Source: Trichocoleus sp.
Lineage (GTDB): Bacteria > Cyanobacteriota > Cyanobacteriia > Elainellales > Elainellaceae
Length of the DNA stretch: 64,000 bases
Reading direction: 5' to 3'
Assembly: GCA_036702865.1 (NCBI GenBank)
Contig: DATNQD010000064.1
Span: 248,001-312,000 of the forward strand
Shown here: in pieces, positions 9,403-18,414 of the stretch
How the letters are laid out: the number at the start of each line of letters is the position of its first letter
How positions within the stretch are numbered: the stretch's first letter is position 1
Made by a program: the position numbers and the translations under genes
The notes under the pieces: model-generated
Told to the model about the DNA's origin: nothing
The model's input: the letters and a program-made list of their open reading frames with translations, nothing else
The model's database searches: none

Positions 9403-9609
9403 ATGTTGGCGATCGATACCTCTGTGGTTGGGGCAGGGTTTGCTCACATGGAATTGGGTGATCCAGAGAGCAAGATAAAACCCGCCCTGCCAAGAATTTT
9501 GTTTGCTCAAAACATGAGCGAATCCGTGTCCAATCAGTGAAAGAATGGACAGGGGGAAGTTTCTTCTCCTGATGGACTGATTCTTTGTATTGTCACTGAT
9601 TCGATCGCA

Positions 9610-10260
9610 ATGCCTCTTCAACTCCGGATTTATGTCCCACCCCATCCTTTAATCAAGCACTGGCTCGGCGTTTCCCGCGATGCTGGAACTCCTTCAGTTC
9701 TGTTTCGGAGCGCAATGACTGAACTGGGGCGATGGCTTACCTATGAAGCGATTCGGGACTGGCTACCTACTCTGGAAACCGAAGTGGAAACGCCCTTAGC
9801 AACCTGTCCTGCAACCTTCATTAATCCTGAAGTGCCAGTGGCAGTTGTGCCGATTTTGAGAGCCGGGCTTGCCTTACTGGAAGGGGCACAAGCTTTGTTG
9901 CCGCTTGCCTCGGTCTATCACATTGGGGTCGTTCGCAATGAAGAGACGCTGGAACCGAGTATCTACCTCAACAAATTCCCGCAGCAGTTCGATCCGCAAA
10001 CGCGGGTTTTGATCACTGAACCGATGCTGGCAACAGGCGGCACGATGATGACTGTGATGCAGGAACTCACTCAGAGAGGCGTTGATCCAAGCCTGGTTAG
10101 AATTATTTCAGTTGTGACAGCGCCACCCGCCTTACAGCAACTCAGTAATGCCTATCCGGGTCTGGTTATTTATGCTGCCACGATCGACGAAGGGCTGAGT
10201 GAACAGGGTTATATTGTGCCTGGGCTGGGTGATGCAGGCGATCGAACCTTTGGTACATAG
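9610..10260 (+). CDS. upp: Uracil phosphoribosyltransferase
   Basis: Upp joins uracil to PRPP to give UMP, the main salvage step for free uracil. The 216-residue protein has the PRPP-binding loop as LITEPMLATGGT (where many homologues have an Asp in place of the Glu), the VPILRAGL segment, and the uracil-binding C-terminal end GLGDAGDRTFGT. The start is ATG at 9610. It follows the aminotransferase after a 207-base gap, so joint transcription is uncertain, but both could act on pyrimidine breakdown or salvage. Confidence 0.93.
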   Translation: MPLQLRIYVPPHPLIKHWLGVSRDAGTPSVLFRSAMTELGRWLTYEAIRDWLPTLETEVETPLATCPATFINPEVPVAVVPILRAGLALLEGAQALLPLASVYHIGVVRNEETLEPSIYLNKFPQQFDPQTRVLITEPMLATGGTMMTVMQELTQRGVDPSLVRIISVVTAPPALQQLSNAYPGLVIYAATIDEGLSEQGYIVPGLGDAGDRTFGT

Positions 10261-10413
10261 ACCCGCATCAGTCAAGCAGAACACTAAGCAGCGAAGCCAC
10301 AATCGTGATGAGAATCATGCGATCAGAATAGGCAGTTTGCTGATCGAGTGGTTAAGCTGTGAACAATTGATCACGCTACCCTTTAAAGCAAGGGATATCA
10401 GCAGGATAAGCGT

Positions 10414-10761
10414 ATGAGTCAGCAGGGAAACTTTATCAGCGGATTTTTACTGGGTACAGTTGTTGGCGGTATGGTCGGCGGCATTGTTGGGGCGCTGGCA
10501 GCTTCTCGCCTCACTCAGGCAGAACTTCCGGAATCTGAAGCAAACTTTTCTAAGTTAGAAAACAAACCCGAAGGGAAAGTAATAAAACGGCGGCAGCTCA
10601 AAGCCCCGACAGAACAAACGATCGAGACAGCTCGACGGGGACTGGAAGACAAAATCGCTCAGTTGAATGATGCGATTGATGATGTGCGGCAGCAGCTTGG
10701 CGCTGTCAACGGCACAGCCAAAGAACGGAGCGGGGAGCGGGCAATTTCTCCAGATCCCTAA
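10414..10761 (+). CDS. Small glycine-zipper membrane protein, YtxH-like
   Basis: A 115-residue protein. Residues 8-31 form one hydrophobic, Gly-rich segment (FLLGTVVGGMVGGIVGALAA) with GxxxG spacing, which favours helix packing in the membrane. The rest is hydrophilic and includes a C-terminal amphipathic helix (about residues 70-100) with coiled-coil character. This layout is seen in YtxH-like and gas-vesicle-like small proteins. It ends 29 bases from the convergent mscL stop. The function is unknown. Confidence 0.65.
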   Translation: MSQQGNFISGFLLGTVVGGMVGGIVGALAASRLTQAELPESEANFSKLENKPEGKVIKRRQLKAPTEQTIETARRGLEDKIAQLNDAIDDVRQQLGAVNGTAKERSGERAISPDP

Positions 10762-10790
10762 CTCCAAACTCCCGCATATTGAGGCTAGCA

Positions 10791-11228
10791 CTATCGTTGA
10801 TGACGAAGGGTTTGCGTTAGGTCGTCGATCGCGGCTGTCAATTCTTGTTGAGATGTAATCACTGGGTCAAGTGGGGCATCGACTACTTCTTCTTCTCGAA
10901 TGAACTGACGTTTTGCTGCTTCAAAAGCACGAATCAGTAGAAAGAGGACAAGCGCGATGACCAGAAAATTGATAACTGCTGCCAGAAAAACGCCATATTT
11001 AATGCCGTTTGCCGTTAGCTGACTGATGTCATCAATATTGGCGGCTTGGAGCGCAGGGTTAAGAATGACGGGTGTAATAATGTCTTTGACGAATGAATCG
11101 ACGATACCGCTAAAGGCTGTCCCAATCACTACCGCAACTGCAAGGTCAATGACGTTGCCCCGCATGATAAAATCTCGAAAATCTCCCAGAAGCCCTGTTG
11201 CAGCTCTTCTTCCTCTTCTGACTGCCAT
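10791..11228 (-). CDS. mscL: Large-conductance mechanosensitive channel MscL
   Basis: MscL opens under high membrane tension and releases solutes during hypo-osmotic shock. The 145-residue length is typical. The N-terminal amphipathic helix (LLGDFRDFIMRGNVIDLAVAV) leads into pore-lining TM1 (IGTAFSGIVDSFVKDIITP). A periplasmic loop, TM2 (YGVFLAAVINFLVIALVLFLLI) and a charged cytoplasmic helix follow. It is monocistronic and convergent with the small glycine-zipper gene. Confidence 0.95.
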   Translation of the reverse strand: MAVRRGRRAATGLLGDFRDFIMRGNVIDLAVAVVIGTAFSGIVDSFVKDIITPVILNPALQAANIDDISQLTANGIKYGVFLAAVINFLVIALVLFLLIRAFEAAKRQFIREEEVVDAPLDPVITSQQELTAAIDDLTQTLRHQR

Positions 11229-11454
11229 AATTTTTCCTCAATGGTAAGGTTGCTTAAGCTTGCATGAGAGCGATTTGAGAAGCTGACTCAGCTATCACTA
11301 CAAATCCTCACTGCTCAGACATCACTGCCCAGAATAATGATTGATGACCCTGAAACCAGGCTTTATTAAAAAACAGGAAACAGTCGTTAATTTGCAGCTT
11401 TTGGATAAAAATGTCAACCTATTAACCGCAGCACCAGATGAATAGGAGTGTATT

Positions 11455-12303
11455 TTGTCTCTTCAACCAGCCCTCCGATCGCACTTAGAACAACTGGTAC
11501 GCGAACGTGATCCCTATCTCGCTTCACAGGGACATTTTTATGTGCAGCAGTATGTTTACGATCAGCTCTCGCAGTGGGGCAGGGTTGAAACAGATGTGTT
11601 TGAACACCGAGGCAAAACGCACCAAAATTTGATTTTGAATCTACCGGGTGCAAGTTCTAGCTCAGCCGATCGCCCCGCCATTCTCATTGGGGCACATTTT
11701 GATGCTGTTCCTGGTACCCCTGGTGCAGATGATAATGCTTCTGGCGTTGCTGCCTTAATGGAACTGGCGCGATCGTTCGCCGCTCAACCTGCTCGATCGC
11801 CGTTGCGCTTTGTTGCCTTTGACCTGGAAGAATATGGTTTGCTTGGCAGCAAGCACTATGCCGCACAACTCAAGCAGCAGCAAGAGCCATTACGGTTGAT
11901 GATCTCGCTGGAAATGCTGGGCTACTGCACTCGTACACCTGGTTCCCAGAAATACCCTGCTGGACTGCAATCCTTTTATCCCGATCGTGGAGATTTTATT
12001 GCCTTAATTGGTAACTTGCGAACCATTCCCGATCTGCTAAGCCTGAGCAAAATGATGCGGAAAGTTGGCAAAATTGGCTGCGAGTGGCTACCTGCCGGAA
12101 ACCGAGGCATGGTTGTTCCAGCGACACGCCTCAGCGATCATGCGCCCTTCTGGGATGTTGGATATCCCGCCATAATGATCACCGACACTGCCTTTCTCCG
12201 AAACCCTCACTACCATCAGCAGAGCGATCGACTGGAAACCCTGGATCTCGATTTTATGGCAAGCGCTTGTCAGGGTTTGATGGCATGGATACGATCGCTA
12301 TAA
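11455..12303 (+). CDS. M28 family zinc aminopeptidase-like hydrolase
   Basis: A 282-residue member of peptidase family M28. Metal-binding and catalytic residues are visible: His81 and Asp83 in GAHFDAVPG, Asp92 in GADDNASG, the Glu125-Glu126 pair in DLEEYGL, and a C-terminal His in RNPHYHQQSD. No signal peptide is present, suggesting a cytoplasmic enzyme. The frame begins with TTG at 11455 preceded by aggag, and there is no better in-frame start. Such enzymes remove N-terminal residues from peptides or act on related amides; the substrate is unknown. It converges on the ABC transporter operon. Confidence 0.82.
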   Translation: MSLQPALRSHLEQLVRERDPYLASQGHFYVQQYVYDQLSQWGRVETDVFEHRGKTHQNLILNLPGASSSSADRPAILIGAHFDAVPGTPGADDNASGVAALMELARSFAAQPARSPLRFVAFDLEEYGLLGSKHYAAQLKQQQEPLRLMISLEMLGYCTRTPGSQKYPAGLQSFYPDRGDFIALIGNLRTIPDLLSLSKMMRKVGKIGCEWLPAGNRGMVVPATRLSDHAPFWDVGYPAIMITDTAFLRNPHYHQQSDRLETLDLDFMASACQGLMAWIRSL

Positions 12304-12370
12304 ATTACTGGGCATTTTGCTGGGCATTGCTGAATTCAAAGATGATTCGCCTCCCTAGCCGCTGCTTCTG

Positions 12371-13180
12371 CTATTGCTTCTGCTGCTTCGAGAAAAACTG
12401 AAATGCCGTCAGCGCACTGATAATTACTGCAAAAGAAAACGCAGTTGTGAGCGTTCCGAGCGCATAAAGGGCAGGCGAAGTAACGTTTGTGGTCATCCCA
12501 AAAATCTCCAGCGGTAGGGTATTGTCTTGCCCTGAAACGAGTGAGGTGCGCGTAAACTCATCGTAGGATAGCGTGAAGGCAAGCAGTCCAACCCCGATTA
12601 AACTGGGCGCAATTAAAGGCAGCACAATCTCTCGGAATGTGGAAAAGTTTCCTGCTCCCAAATCGCGCGCCGCCTCTTCGTAGGAGGGATTAAAGCGATT
12701 GAAGACGCCAATCATGATCAGGAAAGCAAATGGCACAGTCCAGGTGAGTTGCGCCCCCAGACCCGACGAGAACCAATCTGTTGAAATACCCAACACCTGA
12801 AACATAATCCCAATTCCCAGTGATATCAGCACACTCGGGACAACCAGGCTAGAAATCGTCAAATAAAACAGCAGCGTCGAGCCACGAAACCGATGCCGGA
12901 ACGCTAAACCTGCCATTACACTCACAGCCACGGTGACTGCCAACACCACCACGCTCAGCAGGAGCGATCGCTGAAACGCATCCACAAAACTGCCAACGCG
13001 CTGTTCTCGAAACACCTGACCCAACCAATAGAAACTAAAGCCTTTCATCGGGAAGGTTAGTCCGCCATCAGGCCCCTGAAGCGACAGCGTAAAAATGCCG
13101 ATCATCGGTCCATAAAGGAAGAGGACGAATAAGCCAAAGAAGGCAGCGAGAAGATAGAAGGAGAGTGAGCGTTTTTGCAT
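12371..13180 (-). CDS. PotC-like ABC transporter permease
   Basis: A 269-residue inner-membrane permease of the spermidine/putrescine type, with about six hydrophobic segments and the cytoplasmic EAA loop (EEAARDLGAGNFSTFREIVLPLIAP at about residues 171-195) that contacts the ATPase. It is the last gene of the importer cluster (ATPase, binding protein, two permeases, all on the minus strand). Tandem Gln codons at the very C-terminus (KQQKQ) are unremarkable. The substrate is not readable from the permease; the neighbouring hydantoinase/ureidopropionase-type genes suggest a pyrimidine-derived or ureido compound as readily as a polyamine. Confidence 0.87.
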   Translation of the reverse strand: MQKRSLSFYLLAAFFGLFVLFLYGPMIGIFTLSLQGPDGGLTFPMKGFSFYWLGQVFREQRVGSFVDAFQRSLLLSVVVLAVTVAVSVMAGLAFRHRFRGSTLLFYLTISSLVVPSVLISLGIGIMFQVLGISTDWFSSGLGAQLTWTVPFAFLIMIGVFNRFNPSYEEAARDLGAGNFSTFREIVLPLIAPSLIGVGLLAFTLSYDEFTRTSLVSGQDNTLPLEIFGMTTNVTSPALYALGTLTTAFSFAVIISALTAFQFFSKQQKQ

Positions 13181-13261
13181 AGGAAGAACGGGGAGAACGC
13201 TGGCAAGGAGGAATGCGAGAATGCAGAGAAGAATTGAAAATAGATAGAAAAGATAGAAAGA

Positions 13262-14119
13262 TTAGAGTTCTTTGCGGATATCAACGACGCGGAGGATAGC
13301 GGCAACGAGAATGAGAGTGACGATGAGGAGAATCACAGCATTTGCAGCAGCGAGGGGATACTGAAGACTGCCAATTTGCGTTTGGATCAGTTTGCCGACC
13401 GAGGCAGATTGTCCACCTCCCATTAAGCGAACCGTAATGAATTCACCCATAACGAGGGTAACAACAAAGATTGAGCCGATCGCCATTCCGGATGAAGTTA
13501 AGGGTAAGATCACTTCTTTCAAAACTTGAAAACCAGATGCACCCATATCTAATGCCGCAGCAATCAGATTGCGATCGATCCGCATCATGCTGTTGAAAAT
13601 TGGCGCAATCATGAAAAAAGTATAGAGATGCACCATCGCCAGAACAACTGCAAAATCAGAAAAGAGCAAAAACTCTAGCGGTGACTTGATGACATTCGAG
13701 GTGATTAAAAGTTGATTAACCAGCCCCTCTTTACCCAACAGAGGAATCCAGGAAATCATCCGAATGATATTGGATGTCCAGAAGGGAATCGTACAAACTA
13801 AAAATAAAGCAATTTGCCACTTTTGATTGGTGACGTGAAACGCCAAAAAGTATGCAACGGGAAACGCCAGCAGTAAACAAAAAAACCAGACTAGAATCAC
13901 GTATTTAAACGTGTTGAGATAAGTTGCTAAAGAAACTTTTGAAGTGAAAATTGCGGCGTAATTATCGAGCGTAAATGCTGGCGTCATGGAATAGCCGTTG
14001 AACTGCCAAAAGCTGACCATACAGATCATGATGATCGGAAAGACAAGAAATAGCAGGAACACCAGCGTTTGGGGCGTCACCAACAAATAGGGTTCAACGG
14101 ATCTCCAGAGTTTAGACAT
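13262..14119 (-). CDS. PotB-like ABC transporter permease
   Basis: First permease of the same importer, 285 residues from the ATG at 14119; the open frame extends to a TTG at 14182, but ATG followed by SKLWRSVEPYLLV is the more usual start. It has about six membrane segments and an EAA loop (AALDMGASGFQVLKEVILPL). An 81-base gap separates it from the PotC-like gene, and about 240 bases with a hairpin repeat separate it from the binding-protein gene. It therefore probably depends on read-through or on its own promoter. It belongs to the spermidine/putrescine transporter family. Confidence 0.86.
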   Translation of the reverse strand: MSKLWRSVEPYLLVTPQTLVFLLFLVFPIIMICMVSFWQFNGYSMTPAFTLDNYAAIFTSKVSLATYLNTFKYVILVWFFCLLLAFPVAYFLAFHVTNQKWQIALFLVCTIPFWTSNIIRMISWIPLLGKEGLVNQLLITSNVIKSPLEFLLFSDFAVVLAMVHLYTFFMIAPIFNSMMRIDRNLIAAALDMGASGFQVLKEVILPLTSSGMAIGSIFVVTLVMGEFITVRLMGGGQSASVGKLIQTQIGSLQYPLAAANAVILLIVTLILVAAILRVVDIRKEL

Positions 14120-14299
14120 AGGAATTGCCGGGATTAGGAGGAAAAGGCGATCGAGATTGGTGATTAGAGATGGGTAAGGCAATGTGGGTTCATGACTGCG
14201 ATCGGCTCACTGGGCAACATCACGATCGCTGAAGCTGTTTTGCTAAAACTCGATTGCTGAAACTGAGTTATGTATACCTGAAATTGTGGGAAGCGTTGT

Positions 14300-14340
14300 C
14301 TTGCCCCCTAAATCCCCCAGGGTCGGGGGACTTTGAATCA
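14300..14340. repeat. Dispersed cyanobacterial hairpin repeat (CCCCCTAAATCCCCC type)
   Basis: A sequence of the form cccccta-aatccccc followed by gggggactttgaatc. TCCCCC (14313-14318) and GGGGGA (14325-14330) form a perfect six-pair stem with a six-base loop. I recall near-identical elements scattered in intergenic regions of many filamentous cyanobacteria. Here it lies between the binding-protein and permease genes, where it could attenuate transcription or protect mRNA ends. That role is inference. Confidence 0.55.
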
Positions 14341-14362
14341 CCGATCGATTACTCTCTACAAG

Positions 14363-15682
14363 CTACGACGCAATAAACTCATTCCACTTCTGCACCAGAT
14401 AGGTATTCTCCTTCATCGTTGAGTTCCAGACGACAATGTTGCCAAACCGCTCTTTGAAGGAACCGCCATCGCGTTTCGCGCCCTTCTTCTCCAGGGTTTT
14501 GCCAAACGGATCAACCATGTCAGTTGCGGCAGCTTTGCCTTCATACCAGAAGTCCCATTCTTCAGGCTTCATAAACTTCTTCGCGGTGTCAGGAGCAGCA
14601 CTGTAGTAACCCTGGCGACCAAGGAACGCACCAACCCAGCCATCCAGCATCCAATTCAGATATTCGTAGGCAGCATCCTGCTGAATTCCCGACAGATTCT
14701 TCGATAGCCCAACGCCACCACCCCAACCGCGATAGCCTTCCTTCAAGGGTGCATAAACGCACTGAGTCCCTTTCGACTTCACCGCAGTCACCGCAGGCGA
14801 CCACATCGATTGCAAAACAATTTCTCCTGAAGACATCAGATTCACCGACTCATCAAACGTCTTCCAGAAGGCGCGGAACTGCCCAGCTTTTTTCTGTTGA
14901 ATCAAGATATCGATAATCTTGTCAATTTCATCCCGCGTCATATTGCCTTTGTCGCCGAATGTCATCAGCCCTTTCGCCTCAGCCACCATTGCCGCATCCA
15001 TAATGCCAATTTGCGGAATGTCGATGATGGAGGTTTTGCCTTTGAATTCTGGGTTAAACAGCTCGCCCCAGCTTTCAATTTTGCGTCCGACCAGATCAGG
15101 ACGATAGCCCAGCGTGTCAGCATTGTACTGAAAAGGAATCAGCGTGGCGTACTCGGTTTGTGTGGGGGAAAACTCCTTTGAGTCGGGCCCAGTCAAATAC
15201 ATCACGCGGACAGGAGCCGTTCCCTGAGACTTCTCAACGGGCATCCCGTCAAACTTGCCAGTGGTGAAGAAAGGCACGATTTTGTCGAAGTTAGTAATCT
15301 TCTTCACGTCGATCGGCTGAAGATTTCCAGAAGGAATGACCAGCGGCAAGCTGAAATATTCCCCGTCAAAAATGTCGTACTGTCCGGGCTGAGTAATAGC
15401 AATCTGGTTGTTTTCCTCGGTGCTGAGTGCCCGCATCTCCATCTTGAAGCCCAGGTCTTTTTGCGCCTTATCTCGAATCTCGTTAATCTGAGAAACGCCA
15501 GTCCCAATTAAGCGTAAAGTCACGTCTTTGATCTGGTTGGTGTTGACCTGGGGACCTGTTGCCGGATTGTTAGGTGTTCCAGCCGGAGCCTCAGTCTTGG
15601 GAGCAGCACAGCGAGTAGCAGTGAACATCGCACTAGCAGCCAAGCCAACCCGAAGCATGTGACGACGCGAAAGTTTAGTCAT
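14363..15682 (-). CDS. PotD-like extracellular solute-binding protein (Tat-type signal)
   Basis: Periplasmic substrate-binding protein of the spermidine/putrescine-type importer, 439 residues from ATG 15682. The longer open frame to 15796 would place 38 unlikely residues before the signal peptide. The N-terminus has a twin-arginine pattern (SRRHMLRVG) followed by a hydrophobic stretch ending near ATRCAAP, so export is probably by the Tat route and lipid attachment at the Cys is possible. A Pro/Thr/Asn-rich linker follows, then the two-lobed binding fold (for example YEYLNWMLDGWVGAFLGRQGYY near the C-terminus). Ligand-contact residues cannot be assigned by eye. Confidence 0.87.
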   Translation of the reverse strand: MTKLSRRHMLRVGLAASAMFTATRCAAPKTEAPAGTPNNPATGPQVNTNQIKDVTLRLIGTGVSQINEIRDKAQKDLGFKMEMRALSTEENNQIAITQPGQYDIFDGEYFSLPLVIPSGNLQPIDVKKITNFDKIVPFFTTGKFDGMPVEKSQGTAPVRVMYLTGPDSKEFSPTQTEYATLIPFQYNADTLGYRPDLVGRKIESWGELFNPEFKGKTSIIDIPQIGIMDAAMVAEAKGLMTFGDKGNMTRDEIDKIIDILIQQKKAGQFRAFWKTFDESVNLMSSGEIVLQSMWSPAVTAVKSKGTQCVYAPLKEGYRGWGGGVGLSKNLSGIQQDAAYEYLNWMLDGWVGAFLGRQGYYSAAPDTAKKFMKPEEWDFWYEGKAAATDMVDPFGKTLEKKGAKRDGGSFKERFGNIVVWNSTMKENTYLVQKWNEFIAS

Positions 15683-15770
15683 GGTTCTTTTAATTCTTTG
15701 GAAAGGAGTTGTGTGTTTGCGTGCAGAGTAAATTGTGAGGAGGATGCAGGGATAAGGAGATTTACTTTCC

Positions 15771-16949
15771 CTAATGAGGTAGGAAAATACAGTCATCCGT
15801 TGCCCAGGTTAAGGTTACAAGCTGCCCCTCTTGAGCCGGATGCGCCAGCCAGTCGTGGGTGCGAACCTTGTAAACCATCTCTTCGGCAGTTGATTCCACC
15901 AGCAGAGAAACTCTTGTGACATAACCCGTAAACTCGATCGCCGTAATCCGAGCAACGATTTGGTTGGGGGCAGACACGTCTTGAGGCGGATAGGGGATCA
16001 TGCTCATGCGATCGCTCCGCACACAGCAGGCTGCCGTCATGCCTACATCTGCTGCCTGACCTCGACAAAAGAATGTGCCAATGCGATCGATTTCCATTTG
16101 AATCACTGCTCCTTTGGCATCGGGAACAGCCCCTATCACCTGACCTACAAAAATATTGTTGTCTCCCACAAACCGCGCTACAAAGCGAGAGGCTGGGGTC
16201 GAAAAGATCTGTTCAGGGGTGCCAATCTGATCAATATGTCCGTGATCCATAACGACAATTTGATCGGCGAGGGAGAAAGCTTCATCCTGAGCATGAGTCA
16301 CTTGAATAAAGGTCATGCCAAACTGCTTTTGCAGCTTCCGCAGCTCGCCTCTAGTTTTGACGCGCAAATTCTCGTCCAGGGCGCTCAAGGGTTCATCCAG
16401 TAACAGCACTTGAGGACGAGTAACGAGTGCTCTGGCAAGCGCCACCCGCTGCTGTTGTCCGCCGCTGAGCATCGCAGGCTTACGGTTCGCGAATTTGCCC
16501 AATCCAACAATCTCTAAAATTTCCTCGACTCGCTGCTGCCGTTCGGCTTTAGGGGTATTCCGCATTTTCAGCCCAAAGTCTACGTTCTGCCAGACCGTTT
16601 TGTGAGGAAACAGCGCGTAGTTCTGAAACACCATCGCAGTATTGCGCTTAGCAGGAGGCTGATCATTCACTCGCTGATCGCCAATCAGCAGATCGCCGCT
16701 GGTGATTTCTTCATGTCCGGCAATCATCCGTAAGGTGCTCGTTTTGCCGCAGCCGCTCGGACCCAATAAACAGCAGTAAGAACCCGCTGGAATTTCTAAA
16801 TTCACATTTTCGACCGCTACAAACGACCCATACTTTTTTGTCACCGATCGCAGAGTGACACCAGCCGTACTTGCTGCAATTGGATGCAGGGGTTCATCCA
16901 GGTCAGAAGCCTTCATGTGAGCAGTTGGAGAGACGGGTGAATGAGACAT
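15771..16949 (-). CDS. PotA-like ABC transporter ATP-binding protein
   Basis: ATPase subunit of the importer. Visible motifs are Walker A GPSGCGKTST, the Q-loop VFQNYALFPH, signature LSGGQQQRVALARAL, Walker B VLLLDEPLSALD and the switch His in VTHAQDEAF. A C-terminal TOBE-like domain of about 120 residues follows. ATG at 16949 is preferred over a TTG 15 bases upstream. The protein has an N-terminal extension of about 30 polar residues before the nucleotide-binding domain. It lies 88 bases ahead of the binding-protein gene, an order (ATPase-SBP-permease-permease) common for PotABCD-like systems. Confidence 0.92.
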   Translation of the reverse strand: MSHSPVSPTAHMKASDLDEPLHPIAASTAGVTLRSVTKKYGSFVAVENVNLEIPAGSYCCLLGPSGCGKTSTLRMIAGHEEITSGDLLIGDQRVNDQPPAKRNTAMVFQNYALFPHKTVWQNVDFGLKMRNTPKAERQQRVEEILEIVGLGKFANRKPAMLSGGQQQRVALARALVTRPQVLLLDEPLSALDENLRVKTRGELRKLQKQFGMTFIQVTHAQDEAFSLADQIVVMDHGHIDQIGTPEQIFSTPASRFVARFVGDNNIFVGQVIGAVPDAKGAVIQMEIDRIGTFFCRGQAADVGMTAACCVRSDRMSMIPYPPQDVSAPNQIVARITAIEFTGYVTRVSLLVESTAEEMVYKVRTHDWLAHPAQEGQLVTLTWATDDCIFLPH

Positions 16950-17035
16950 AAAATTAGGAATCAAGATGTATTTAAGAAAATCACGCTAAACCATCGATCG
17001 CTTAAGCTTCAGTACAAGATTTCTTGGGTTTCTAG

Positions 17036-17055
17036 TTTGTATCCTCATTTACAAA
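17036..17055. promoter_or_regulatory. Inverted repeat TTTGTA-N8-TACAAA upstream of the importer operon
   Basis: Six-base arms TTTGTA (17036-17041) and TACAAA (17050-17055) are separated by eight bases in the 199-base gap between the hydrolase gene and the ATPase gene. The half-site resembles the core of the palindrome found near the GntR gene start (CTGTATACAG at 19170). It might therefore be a regulator site for the importer operon, but the spacing differs. This is a weak prediction. Confidence 0.3.
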
Positions 17056-17148
17056 AAACAAGTTTGTTGCCAGAAAGTTGATGAATTTTAGAGTTCTTCT
17101 CAGTTAAACCAAAGCATGAGTTAAAGCATTCATCAGTGATATCCGTGT

Positions 17149-18396
17149 TTATTTGTCATAGAGATTGTCGAGCAAGACCAGGGTATTGAGCAGCACATCA
17201 GCTCCCTGCACACATTGTTCGGGTGACGTATATTCTGCTCCAGAATGGCTAATGCCCGACTGACTCGGCACGAAAATCATCCCCATATCGGTAAATCGTC
17301 CGACCTCCATCGCATCATGCCCCGCCCGACTGGGTAAATGACAATAGCTCAGCCCCAACGTTTGGCAAACCTGCTCGATCGCCTCCTGAATTTGGGGAGC
17401 GGCGGGAGTTGGCTCAACCTTGAGCAAAGGAGAAATCGTAATTTGGGTATTGGTGCTGGCAGCGATCATTTGGAGTTGCTGCTGGAGGCGAGTCAGCATT
17501 GTATTGAGGCAATTCGGCGAGAGATCCCGCATATCAACGCTCAGTTCGACAGTTCCAGGCACGATGTTGACTGCATTGGGAGCAACGGTCAGAAAGCCAA
17601 CGGTGGCAACGGGGCGGCTGGGCATGTCCAGGGCAATCTGCTGCACTGCTAGAACCACCTGCGCGGCGGCAACTAAAGCATCCTGTCGCATGTCCATCGG
17701 GGTCGTACCTGCATGGTTTGGCTGTCCGAGGATCTTCACCTGATAGCGATACATGCCCACTACTCCCTGAACCACGCCGATCGCCTTACCGACCCGCTCC
17801 AGGACTGCCCCTTGCTCTACATGCAGCTCAAGAAATGCGGCAATGTCCGATCGGGTTCGCTGCGCTGTTTTCAAGGTATCCCAATTGCCGCCGACGCTTT
17901 CAAGTGCTTCCTGAATGGAATTCCCCGATTTGGGATGATAGTGATCGGCGATCGGTTCGGCTGTGCCTGCCATGCCTCGGCTACCGATCATGCTGCTCTC
18001 TTCGTCTGTAAAAACAATGACTTCGATCGGATGGCGCAGCTGCACCTCATTTTCATGCAGAACTCGCACAACCTCAATGCCTGCCAAAACGCCCAACGCG
18101 CCGTCATATTTACCGCCGGAGGGAACCGTATCAATATGAGAACCTGTTGCTAGAGCAGGCAGATGCCGATCTTTCCCGGCATAGCGTCCGATCAGGTTTC
18201 CTGCAGCATCGGTTTGAACCAACATTCCAGCTTCAACCATCCATTGCTGCACCAGATAGCGAGCCTGAATGATTTCTGAGGTAAAGGCAAGCCGACAGAT
18301 ATCACCGTTGGGCAGTTTGCCAATTTTTGAGAGTCGATCAACACTGGCGTTTAATCGATCGCCATTGATGGAGAGACGAGAGGCAAGATTCAGCAT
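17149..18396 (-). CDS. Zn-dependent amidohydrolase, N-carbamoyl-amino-acid / beta-ureidopropionase / allantoate type (M20 fold)
   Basis: A 415-residue enzyme of the AllC/HyuC/ureidopropionase family, which removes a carbamoyl group from N-carbamoyl amino acids or allantoate with release of ammonia and CO2. Metal residues are visible: His87 and Asp89 (GSHIDTVPSGG), Asp98 (KYDGALG), Glu132-Glu133 (DEESSM), His192 (ELHVEQG) and a C-terminal His in SRAGHDAMEV. Together with the divergent dihydropyrimidinase it would complete hydrolysis of dihydrouracil, or of a hydantoin, to the amino acid. It is co-directional with and 18 bases downstream of the GntR gene. Which of the three activities applies cannot be decided from motifs alone; the neighbourhood favours N-carbamoyl-beta-alanine. 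Confidence 0.85.
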   Translation of the reverse strand: MLNLASRLSINGDRLNASVDRLSKIGKLPNGDICRLAFTSEIIQARYLVQQWMVEAGMLVQTDAAGNLIGRYAGKDRHLPALATGSHIDTVPSGGKYDGALGVLAGIEVVRVLHENEVQLRHPIEVIVFTDEESSMIGSRGMAGTAEPIADHYHPKSGNSIQEALESVGGNWDTLKTAQRTRSDIAAFLELHVEQGAVLERVGKAIGVVQGVVGMYRYQVKILGQPNHAGTTPMDMRQDALVAAAQVVLAVQQIALDMPSRPVATVGFLTVAPNAVNIVPGTVELSVDMRDLSPNCLNTMLTRLQQQLQMIAASTNTQITISPLLKVEPTPAAPQIQEAIEQVCQTLGLSYCHLPSRAGHDAMEVGRFTDMGMIFVPSQSGISHSGAEYTSPEQCVQGADVLLNTLVLLDNLYDK

Positions 18397-18414
18397 AGGG
18401 AATTCGATTCAGAT